Source of the DNA: Branchiostoma lanceolatum
Taxonomy: Eukaryota > Chordata > Leptocardii > Amphioxiformes > Branchiostomatidae
Reading direction: 5' to 3'
NCBI RefSeq assembly: GCF_035083965.1
Contig: NC_089726.1
Coordinates: forward strand, 9,243,501 to 9,307,500
DNA: 64,000 nt
Shown: positions 36,201-48,200 of the stretch, piece after piece
How the letters are laid out: each line of letters begins with the position of its first letter
Position numbering within the stretch: the stretch's first letter is position 1
Program-made: the position numbers and the translations under genes
Notes under the pieces: generated by a model
Told to the model about the DNA's origin: nothing
Database searches by the model: none
Seen by the model: the letters and a program-made list of their open reading frames with translations, nothing else

Positions 36201-39200
36201 CCGTTAATGGCCGCTTTCCGTACCCTCTTATCGGTTGGTAACAGGAGCGGAAATGTAGATGTTTATGCTGTTAAACGTCTGTTACGTGTATTCTAGATTT
36301 TTTTTTGCGCGAGCCTTCATTGTTAACTAGTACAAACATATTTCTTTTTCTGTTAATCAACGAATAATGTGGAAATTTGCAACGAACGCAGTTGGCCTGA
36401 TACTTTTACATCGAGTTTTGTTGCCCTTATCTTAAACTTAAAGTATTGACCATCGGTGCAAGTAAGTGTGTGATGTTAGTATAGCAAACGTTCCTAATGT
36501 GTTGTTGCAGCGTACGCGTGATCTGGACATTGGAGTACTTTACGATTTCTAATCGTAGACAGTGTGTTTATATCTCCGGTTTGTCATGTTGATTTAAGGT
36601 TGATGCTATAAGAAGTAGCGATATGTACATCATCTTATATATATATACAACGGATCGCATGGAGTGATAACGCCAACAGGATGGCACCAGGTAGCTAACA
36701 CAGATAGGACAACGTCATCACAGCTGGGGGAACGTCCGCCTTCTCTCACGCCTACTTCTGCTCCAAAGTTTGGGACACTGTCCAAATATACAGGCCGTTG
36801 GGGATCTAGGAATTAGGACGTATTCTACAAAGGATGAACATGTTGGTCCGAAAAAGCAACATCTTTGACGATTTGTAAACACCACTCTTTACCAGCCAAC
36901 ATGTACTAGTATGTGTCTACAACCTGTAACGTGCAGAATACGCTTGACATGCAACAAAGCGTGTTATATTCAATATTTCCAAATGATTAGCTTTTCAGGA
37001 ATGTTTCAATGAAAGTAAATGAGGTTCATCAAGGTCAGCTTTTGTCCCGTTGAACGGCAGCTTACACCTAGAGATGCGATACGAAGGTAGCTAGCGTCAA
37101 CATGAGTATTCACATCAACGATGGTGCCAGTTCTGCCCCTATTGCGTGCTTTGACCCGTTAGAAGTGGTAACCACTTCCCAGTATTCAAAACACCCCTAT
37201 CCCCCATGCGTACCGGACGTTAAGTAAGCACCGGATGAAAGGAAAGACAACACACTGGTGAACTGTAAGATCGTGTACTCATGCAAGGGCAGGCTTCCTT
37301 TGAACTATACGAACAGCACCTCCTACACTATTTGTTACGAACATGTACAAGGATCTTCGACTCAGTGATGATAGAGCTCATCGTCGAAGCTGGTTGGAAC
37401 GTTGTGCTTTGAATAGTGCATAAAAGTTCAAACATGTTTTGGTGAATAACTGGGTTGCTAAGCAGCTTTTCATGACGGATAGGTGACACGCATCTATAAA
37501 TAATGGCCCAACAAGTATGCCTGCCAGGGTTGACGTTATGGGTCACAAAACTTGTGAATGTTTTCTCTCTCTAAATGGACACAGCAATGACCTGCTGTGC
37601 TGATGGACAACGCTTGTATCCGAGTTGTATGCTGCACGTGCTGTTGAAGTTCAATTTTACTATGTAGCATGTAAAGAATGTCTCCTTGGACTTCCCGACA
37701 CCGGAATGTATTTGTTTTTGATGCCGTATGGTCTTTTTATTACTTTTCACAATGAGATTATATGGAGACTGCAAGGGGGTTATCTCCTTATAACATCCTT
37801 GTTTTTCGCAAGCAATGTAAAAGCTAATACGCAATGTTTTAATGTGGTATGCACTCGCACTCCCCTAAGTGTGCCTTACATTGATGCAAACGCCAGTCAC
37901 TGACGAAAGACAGAGGATGCTGTCTGAAACGTTAGACCGTTACCAAAATTTATCCAGTTGCTTGAGTAGGTGTTACCTTACGACACAAACGCATGCAACT
38001 TCGTGATCGCAATCTCATGCATGCACAACAGCAAAACAGCAACAAACGGACTGTCGTTTGATGTGGTGCTTGGATTTCTACTCTCTTTGTGTCAATCAAC
38101 TGTGACTCAAATAGTTGTCATTTTGGGTCAGGGAGGCAACCAACAAGAACCAAGAACCTTGCTATTCAGCTGATGTTGACAAAAGTTATCAATCAAGTGA
38201 AAGTACAGAAAACACTGCGGTGTGAAACTGACAGTGCATCTAGCACGGTATGAGGTATCGTTGTGTGGCTTGAAGGCCACATAGACAGTTTCCTATGTAA
38301 AGAAAATACCTGAGACCCAAGTGCAACGGCGTGCGCCCGGCCGTATCACCAAACGTAACGATCGGCTTACTCGACTTGGCATACAAAGTCACGACCACCG
38401 CCGGTGTTAACTTTGGCGTGCTTGGCCTTCCGCATCGGCACGCACTTTTTCTTATTTACCATGGAATTAATACAGATAACATACAATTTTGTTTGATAGT
38501 TGGTACATGGTGTTTGCAATTGGTTCAATGAATAGAATTTCGTCATGGCGATGTTTTGGAAATACATGTATTTAGAATTTCGTGTCTCTCATACCTTTAC
38601 ACAAAGAGCGGGAGCAAGTGGATAATCCTCGCACGTTTTCACAGTTTGTCCAAGTGGACGGTGAGACTTGTGCTGAAACAACAGAACCTTTGTCTACGCT
38701 AGTCCGTACAGGCTCATACAAGTGGTTTGTATTTTGTGACTTCACGTCACCAGAGAAACGAGAGGTGTTCTAGAATGACGGTACCCCACAAAGACAATGT
38801 TGGGCGTGTGAACTATACCGTAACAATCTGGGCGTGTAAAGTATTCGTATGCAATGTCGACGGACCGTGGAATTAAATGGTGCATAGCGGAGGTAACTGT
38901 AAACTGGCTACAACATATTTTGGATCATCGATTACGTCATGGCTCTCACGTGCACCTACGGGATACGGACATCATGTTGGAAAGCATTGCTCTCGGAGTA
39001 AAAGTTGCAAAATGATAGATGAAGTAAAATATCGCCCAATATCTTTTAGCCTTGCGTGAGTTGGACCTTGATGTTGCAGTAAATCCAAAACCCTGTAGGC
39101 CAGAAAATGTCCGAGTAATTTTCAACACTGACGCTGCAGTTCAGAAACATCTTACCAGGTGGCACCTCGCTTCTCTGTCTCTTCCCACTCAACTGTCAAA

Positions 39201-42200
39201 GTTGAATACAGCCGCAGATAGTAGAAGACTGCACTGGGCACCACAACAGCATCGGCAAAGAACAGGTACAGATGGAACAGATCTAGGAATCCTCTCCAGA
39301 ACATTTTTGTTCTTATCGAATAATTGGCACTTCAGTTTCCTTGGAAACGCTTCCAAAACACGAGGCCGCGCTTCGAAAGACCAACACCATTGCCGTGGCA
39401 TGAAGGTATCAACCACTAGGCGTCGCTGCTTCTCTACGTTAGGGTCGTCTGCAATGATGTCGCAATCGAATTCGTTGCCACACGTTTCTGATCACACAGT
39501 CAAGTTTTCACATTACAAAGAGCTGTGTGACTGTCGTTATTTGTGGTTGCCTCTTATGTTTGCAACATTTAACATTTAAAGGTTGGTATAGATTACGTTT
39601 CACTATTTGTATTTTTCCGAAGTATTGGCTTTCTCATTTCGCTATTTACCGGGAATGGTCAGATGATAGTTGTCATAGACTGATATGAAACAGACCATCC
39701 ATCCTTGACTTTTGAATGGTTCGAAACCTCAGAAAGCACAACAGTAAGCCTTTAAAACCACTTCAGTGCCACTGATGGGTTGACTGTTTCACCTCGGAGC
39801 GAATAGCTCATTTCTATTGACATTTCATTGCCGGGTTGTCGCCGTACGTTCATGTACAAACGCGTACCGTTATAATTTATGTGCGTAGGCGGAATTGAAG
39901 GCGAACACGGCCGCTAATGGAACAGCCTTGCAGGGCCAGGCATGAAAACCTCATCGGCGACAGTCTCTGAGCTGACGTCATGCATGTAAAAGTCAGTCCA
40001 CGTGCGTCACACACAACTATGTTCGATTGCCATCGATTTAGGTTGTTCCATTCAAAGTGGGGAAGTCATTAAATTTTACTACTTTCTACGAGCATTTGGC
40101 TGGCGATCGAAGGGGCAGTCTAGAACATTCTCCTGGGTTTTATATGAATCGCTCTCCCCATTCATGAAACGGTCTCTGCTTCCGTTTGAAAAGAAAATTT
40201 TGCCTTGACCCCTTTAACGTTTGAATTGGAATCGTCCTTACACAGGTACCAGGTTTAGAAAACTGCTCTTTCCGTACATCTTATGTAAGCTCTACTCTCA
40301 TCCCTGAAAAGGCTTCCACGAAGCCTCTATTCTTATCTCAAATTCTCAATAAGAATTCTTCGTTGCCACGCTATGAAAGAATCTTAATCTACCCTTCTCA
40401 AATACCTCTGCTTACAGTCGGTATATACCCCGTACACGCGACGGAGAGTTTGTTTCACATAAGATATCGGTAACCAAGCCGACCATTGAGACGGGTTTTA
40501 ATTGGCTCAGGCTGCCCTGGTAACGGGTGCGCACGTCCGGGAGCGGGGCTCTTCATGCGCGGAAGCGTGCACGTTCTATTTCAACACACGACGTACCGAC
40601 GTCTGTTCGTAAAGTAAAGGGAAAATAGCAAAAATTGGCCAAATAGACAGATAACATGGCAGAGGAGTTGGCCAACCTGGGGGTACAGCATGGGAAATAA
40701 GCAAACTGTACTCCCAGGCCGGCCGGCTAACTCCCCTGGCATGTTATCTGTCTATTTGGCCAATTTCTACTATTTTTCCAGCCACCTATATGGAGTCTGG
40801 TCGAGGCCGAGACTAGAGGGGGTCGCGTTGGCGTAAGACAGGTTTATCTACGTTGGCCATTCTAGCTTGGCTGAACTCGCGCTCTAAGCGGCCCGCCCGA
40901 CTCACCGGCCCCCTGCTCTCTCGAGGAAGGGGGTCCATATGTTCCTGACAGCAAGAGCCTAATGAGTAATGACCTTTCTATATGAACATATTTTGGGCTA
41001 CGTAAAAAAAACACCTGAAAAATTGGAGAATTTAGGAAGTAAATACACCCAAAATTATCGTTTTCAGACCGGCTTCTCTTGGTAGGTCAAATGCCAATAT
41101 TTCAAAAGACTAAAATACACTGCCGCTTATGTCAACGTGCCCTACTTTTTTGTAGCCCCCCTTGCAATTTTGGTACAATAATTCAATCAAATATGTCGTC
41201 CTTCTGCCAACACCGATTTCACATCGTCCTTTTAAAGACTTCAACGATTGCTTGGTCATGAAATTTCTCCATAAAGGGACCGTCAGAACTTGTAGCCGCA
41301 TCCGCCTCTGGTGTCAGCAGGTCTCACCAGTGTGTGTACATCTTCTCCTTGTAGTTTCCACACTGACGTCACGGGCGAAAGGGCAATATTTATTCATCAG
41401 ACAGGCCCTGTACATGATTGCCACAGCCTAACAAGCGACTGGCAATTGCACAAAGTAATCAAATGAACAAGCTCAGATTGTAAGATCAGGGCTACAAGGG
41501 CTGTAATTTGTGTCAGCTGAATTAGGAAACTAAGAGAGCAGGCGTTACCGTTGCCGACGGAAGTGCAATTTGATGGTATCAATCATATTGTTTTATATAT
41601 GTATACGCTAAATCTATTATTCGAAGGAAAAATTACTAGTGGAGGAATAATCTTAAAAAGGAGTTTGACATCGATTTATGCAAATATATGTTGAAACTGA
41701 TTGATTGCTCTCGTTGGAAACGCACAGAGGGTGATGAAGTCGGTTGTAACGTTAATTAATTACCCCGAGACCTGGTTGCTGTCGAGCACACCAAGGTCGC
41801 AACGTAATTAACTTTTTAAGCCATCTTTTTTCCGAAGACAGGACCGAGAGGAGAGTGACGTTCGTTCAGACCCTTGTAGTGCATAATGGCACATAGGGCA
41901 GCAGGTTTCTTTTTGTTTCTGTAGCAGGGTATATTTTTACAGGGAGGGGTTGCAAGCCTTTCTATTCTCGTGCCCAAGACACCTCCTCGAACACGGGAGC
42001 TCAACTGCGAGCTGCAGGGACGTCACCCCTGCCAGTAATGTTGATATTGCAATATCACGTCTTGTATCATTCTTTCAAACGAAGTATCTTGCACCTGCTT
42101 TTGATCTATTTATCCATTGGTAAAATGTCTCACAAGGTATTCTTTTTTGGAATTAGAGGTCGTAAATTCTTGTAGGCTAGCAGTTTTGATACGAGGTGAC

Positions 42201-45200
42201 ATTAAAGGTATTGGGCACGAACCCAGCCATCGCAATAATCTTCCACTTTGATGAAACCACGCATTCTTTTTGATTAAAGTCGGTTATTGATCTGGACTGT
42301 GCTTCCTCTAAAAATGACGCACAACATTCATCATGCCCCTACCGCAGAAGGGTTACGGTCGGGGCTAGGCCGTGCGGGTTCATTACTCAAACCAGGCGCT
42401 AATCCTCTTCAAACAAAAGTGTGAATGGAAATGTTGCTGCCAGTCTTACCTTGAGTGTGAGTACACGGTACAGTGTTGGCAGATGCGTGCGCGGTTGATT
42501 CTTATCGGTGTCTCCAGTGCAGTGGCCGGTAGCACACGACGAACGCACCGCCGGTCTCTGGTCCCACGCAGATATGGACTGCTCCATTATATTACATAGC
42601 CGGGCCGATAGCGCAGAAAAATATTCTAATACATCGATGAAATCACTAGCATGGCTCCGTTTTATCCAGAGTAGATACAGTTCGGATCAAATATTTACAG
42701 AGTCGCACGACGTTTAAAAAACGAGAAACTGACAGTGTGTTGATACAGGGGCCCCATCCTGTATAATTTAGGCGCGCCATGGCGTTTTAATAATTCATTA
42801 GCCAATTCATCGGAGCCCGTTGTGGGCGTTATTGAGAAGCGGTGCCGACGGGTGACGTCAAAGTAGGAATAGTTTAGCCCAGGACGGCGGGGCCATCAGC
42901 ATATACGTGTGTGCGGTAAAACTCTGCATGAGATAACGGTTGGCTGTCTTCTCCAGGCAACGGTGCTGGGGCGGTGATCTATCAGCGAGCGTGTTATCTT
43001 TGATTGCGTACCCTTATACCGGAGAGCCGTATTACAACAAGAGCTATCTTCGGGTACCGTTATTGTGTTAGGGAGGCCGTCTAGTTCTTCCGGCCGAGTC
43101 GGCTGGATTTCGGCGTCCGGGTTTTCATTTACTACCTCACCTTGGTACTGAAAACGGGATGATTATGTCACTCGCTTGAAATCCAAGTCTTGCACAGTTT
43201 ATATTCTCGGCAACACAAGGTTGGAGAATCGATCGCGATCGACGGGAGGGAACTGGAGCGGTAATGGCCACTGTGGTGAGCAGAACGGTGCCCGCCCAGC
43301 AGAAAATGTCGGGCTCGGCGACCGCGCCAGGTAACGTCTCCCTTCCCTCTCTGTGTTTCCGTGGTTTTCGGCGCCGCTGTGCCGATCCTCTTACGTTTTA
43401 GACGCCTTAGATTCACACGCACGCTTGCGGGTTGTACCGGTTAGTTTGTGATGAAAAACTTGCGCCATCATGCGCCACACGTAACGTTACCCTTTTACCC
43501 ATTACAATATATTTGCTCGTCCCCTTTGTCTTCTAGAACCGTACGTATACGATCGTCAAATCTATTGATATCGTTTTCCCATCAACGTATAGATATTTTA
43601 CAGAGAATAGTTTGTGACTCTTAAGCTTGATGTAGAAGAGAATAGAAGTGTGTTTGTATTAAGCACAGTTATTTGGTTTGCTTCCTCTTGACCCATGGCG
43701 CCTCTTCTCACCAGGCTAATAGCGTGCGTGTGTACAGCCCAATAAACTGTTCTATTGTTCATTGCATGTTTAAATTCCAACATCGCTTGGGCATGGGGAT
43801 TACGACTAGTGCATTCTCTGTTCATATGCGTTTCTGGAGGGGTTTCTACCTGTTTTCAATGCAAGCAAAACTGTATCTGCCCTTCTTCCAGAAACAAATA
43901 AAGAAATGCAGCGATATATGCAATGTATGTAACGTTAATGAATGAATGAATAAAGACATTTATTGCACATTTTTGCCACACTGGGCTAAGTACAGGTCAT
44001 AACAAAAGTTACAAAACATGTTGGAAGTTGATAGACATAAAACACACATCAAATGAATTCAACTTCATGCTTTATAGTAATAACAGATAATGTTTTTCCT
44101 TCAGAGGTTTGTCCAGTTACATTAGGAATATGAATTTTTCAAAAGTACTTGTAATATAGTATTGTTTAAAATAGGGAATATGGTTTGTACTATGTGTACA
44201 GTGTATTTCTCTCTTTGCTATGTAATCTCCATTACCGGTATATTACGAAATGGAATTCGTCCGCTGTTCTTTTTAAATTACAATATTTACATAATCTTTG
44301 TTCCATAGGGGTGCCAAAGTGATGGTTTTATGTCTTCTAGTAAATGTTGTGAATTGTATGCTCATGAAAATTCTGAAGACCAGCTCTATGTCGTTCCAAA
44401 TTGGAAACCATTTTCTGCTCCCTTGTCACGATAACCATAACTGCGTCACTAGCACAGGGCTTCCCTTCCTGCTGATACCTGGCAGTAAAATTCCCCAAAG
44501 GAAGTCCCTACTTACAAGAGTAATGATCTCTCCACCCCCGCACTGATGCAAGGAAGGTAAAACTACAGTCTGGAAGAGTCAAATGTTAAAGCGATAGAGA
44601 GTATGCAGCTGGCAGTACATGTAGTTTGTCACTTTCATTCATATTGTAGTTTCAGTACCTCTCAAATGATTCCCATACAAAAAAATTAAACATCATTTAG
44701 CAGGGCTCGAAATAGTGGGTGCATGTGCACCCAAAACTGGAGCTGTGCACCTAATTTTTGACAGTGCACCTAGATATTTTTGTAGGCTATAGGATAAGGG
44801 TACTATTGTACACTAGGTATACAGAATATTCTACCAGAAAAAGTAATATAACCTTTTGTTGTACTTTATTTGATGTATCACTTGTTTGAAATTTTAAGGT
44901 TAGCTATAGTATTACAGATTGAAGTTCTTAAGAGCGTTAAACATTGTAATTATGTTTTGCTGACATTCAACTTTATTCTACGTGGTGTACCCAAAATTCT
45001 TTCTGTGCACCTAATTTTTTTGGTTGGGTGCACCAGTGCTTCTATTTCCAAAAATGAATTTCGAGCCCTGTTTAGTATATCAATGAAGGTTGGTCATCTA
45101 GGTAGTAAGATATGCTAGATATCTGTTACTCAAGCAACTAGATAGAGTTGAAAATGGTCAGATGTTTCGGACAGCATCCACTGTCTTTCGTCGGTGACTG

Positions 45201-48200
45201 GTTATTTATTGTGAGTTTGAAAATTGTTCTTGACTGTCTAATGTTTTAATCTGTTACATCTTGTATGTTGAACAATTTGATTCAGCACATTGTGATGGAT
45301 AGGCATACTTATGAAAGCACATTATTGAACATTAATTGCATGATTCTTCATTGAATAGACTCTGAGGGAATGTTTAAATGATACAAAAAGAAAGCTCTGT
45401 ATGTCATCCAGGTCTGAAGGAAAACAGATTGACCTTTGCAACATTCTATGTCTCATTCCTTAATACTGAATCTCTGTATCCCTAACAACACAGGTGTTTT
45501 GCTGTTACTGAATTAAGTTTGTTTAGGATACTGCTGTACCTGTCTGTCATTTCTAAACAGTGCAGCCAAGAAACTAATCCAGAACCAACACTCAAAGTTT
45601 ATATCCCTTAAGCTTCATTGGAAGGATAGGGCTTACATGTAGTTTACTTGACACAGTCTAGTGACATCTTGTCATTGGCGATGTTGACTTAGAATCCAAA
45701 GGTTCTGGATTAAAATGCCTAGCAGTGCACTCTTGGGAAAGGCACTTTGCATCAGTTTCCTCACTCCACTCAGATTAGATTGAGTACCTAGATTTGGTTA
45801 GGGACGTCCTCTTGGATGGGACTTAAAGCAGAGCCACACATCACGCTGAACAACCCGCCACTCTTATCGATAAGAGTAGGGGTGCTTCTTGTTGTGAGTG
45901 GATGAATCAGTCTGCACAGCTTGTGCAAAACTGATGTGTTTTACATTATTTACATTAACATTTGTACATGTGATACAAACAAAAATCTATGCTCTTTTTG
46001 ACCCAGATGGTTCTGGTACAAAACATACCCATGTTGTTTACACATGAAAATGAAACAAACAATGGAATTACCCCAAGAACGGATATGCTAACAGTGTTTG
46101 GGCTGATATGTTTATATTAAATACCATATAGCTTATCAATATTTGTGGGAATTTTGTGAAAGGTTATAAAGCTGGCACACCTCAATGTTTGTACAGTACC
46201 TCTTTTCAGCATAGACAGGTATTAACATTCAGACATATCTAAGACACAAATTTTGTGTTTTTCTAAGGTAGCTGCACAATATTGTTATGTGTATTTGTAG
46301 ATTTCATCCTGCCGGTACTGTTCATATATATGTATATACAGACCTCATTTTGTTGACCATGTGAATAGCTCCTGCTCAAAGTCAAATGAATATTTTATTA
46401 ACAGGTTATGAATTGAGTGATTTCTTGAGAATGTATTTTGTTCCTAAATCCATGTTTTCTTATGTTGGCAAATATTGAATTTCATATTGTTTTTTTTTTC
46501 TTGTATGTGAGTCAGCTGTAGATTGTAATCGGGAAATGGCACTATCAAACCAGTGGAAATTAATGTGGTACATGTATATTTCTTTTTGTTTTACAGGAAT
46601 TGACACAAGAATGAAGTTCAGCATAGAGCCCATGCCGGGGAAGAAAGGTTTCAGACAGGTGAGAAATAGCATGTTAATACTTCACTCCATCTTTAGGATT
46701 GTGCACACTCACATACTCAATAGCTAACAACCTTCAGTGTAATGGTACATGTATGCTTACAAGCTCTGCATGTAAGACCTTTATGTAGGTAGACATAGAA
46801 GGTACATACATAAAAGTGAATGAACAATATATAAAGGGGAATAATTTAGTCTCTTTTGAAGGCATTTCAGTACCCCAGACGTAACAAATCATACCTGCAT
46901 TTCAAAAAGATTGTCCGTACAACATTTGTTGCTTTACTTTGGTATCTATAAACACCTTACTTATGGTAGCAACATATACTAGAGCACACCATGAGTAACA
47001 AATGGACAGATGTGCGCCATTTCCAACTGTACATGGTTTGAATTCAATAACAGTATATCAGTGGTTTTACCTGTCACATCCTATGCCTAAGGGATTGCGG
47101 TTTGCGAAACCAAAGCATCTAAGTCGTAGCTACTCAATGTAGGGTTGCCGTTATGCATGGCTAGCCATTTGGAAAAGCCGACAGCAATGCAACGTCGTAC
47201 ATCAAGTGCCAAGCTTACTTCCACCAGATAGGAGGTAAAAGCGGCCTTCAGGGTTTAGAGGAGACATTTGAGGTGGAAATGTTCCATTCCGATGCTGTGA
47301 CGTCATCTTCCCAGCTCTCTTGTCGATCCATATCAGCAAACCAAAGTCTGCTTATGGAAAGCAAGCAAGCAGTCATGCAATGTACATGCATGTACTGTAG
47401 TTTAAAAAGCAAGCAGTCATGCAATGTACATGCATGTACTGTAGTTTAAAAAGATAGTAAAGTGTTTTTTTTTCCTATCTTCCAGAAACTAAACCTTCCA
47501 AATATCAGTCTGTTGCACACATTTAATTACATTAGCATTTCTATATTTTCCATCATCCGTTCATTCATTCAGACCCTTGTAGTTCCTAGTGGCACATGAA
47601 ATGTAGGACAGCAAGTTTCCTTGCTGTTTCAGTTGCAGGGTATATATTTTTTTTACATGGAGGGGTTCTATGGCCCGCTATATTTTCTGTCATGTTGAAA
47701 GTTTGTCTCTGGAACTGAACTAGACTGAATCTGATCCATTATTTGTGGCACAGATGCTCATTAGCAGAGGTCAATTCTGCATTTTATTTGGGATTCTAGG
47801 CAGCAGACGAGAAGACTGTCTGGCTCAAAAAAAGCAGGAAAATGTCTCTAAATGGCTTTGCTACCAATATATCAGTTCCTGGGCATTGATCTAGTGAGGA
47901 GTGCCTTTATGCCTGGTGTTGGTTGCATGGGGAATTCCTATGAGGCCCAGAAAAATTAATGTTGTGTTTCCAATAATGTTCCCACAAAAAATAAAAGCAG
48001 GTAGGAATCCTGTATGGGACCGGAGATTGGCAAGATGGGAGGTTGGACACGCAGCCTGGCAGAAAAATGCATGGATAGAATAAGCGGGAAATTTACAATA
48101 GAACAGAATAGAATAAGAAATTCACACAGACTCACCTTCAGTTTCTTGTTGCCATTGTTTGACTGCAAACTCAAAGATAACACAAACTTTTCAACTTTTA

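Larger units (their letters stand above)
33162..46596 (+). other. TBC1D30 intron 2 (13.4 kb), repeat-rich
   Basis: Besides the alternative first exon at 43264 and the elements listed separately, I find no spliced gene here. The longest frame (39052-39579, 175 codons, +) has no recognisable domain and is probably chance. Long stretches at 35200-36600 and 38000-40400 show nothing I can name. Confidence 0.6.

Noticed and set aside
39052-39579. A 175-codon plus-strand frame in TBC1D30 intron 2
   Set aside because: It has no recognisable domain, unremarkable composition, no supporting splice sites, and lies inside a non-coding intron; chance is likely.
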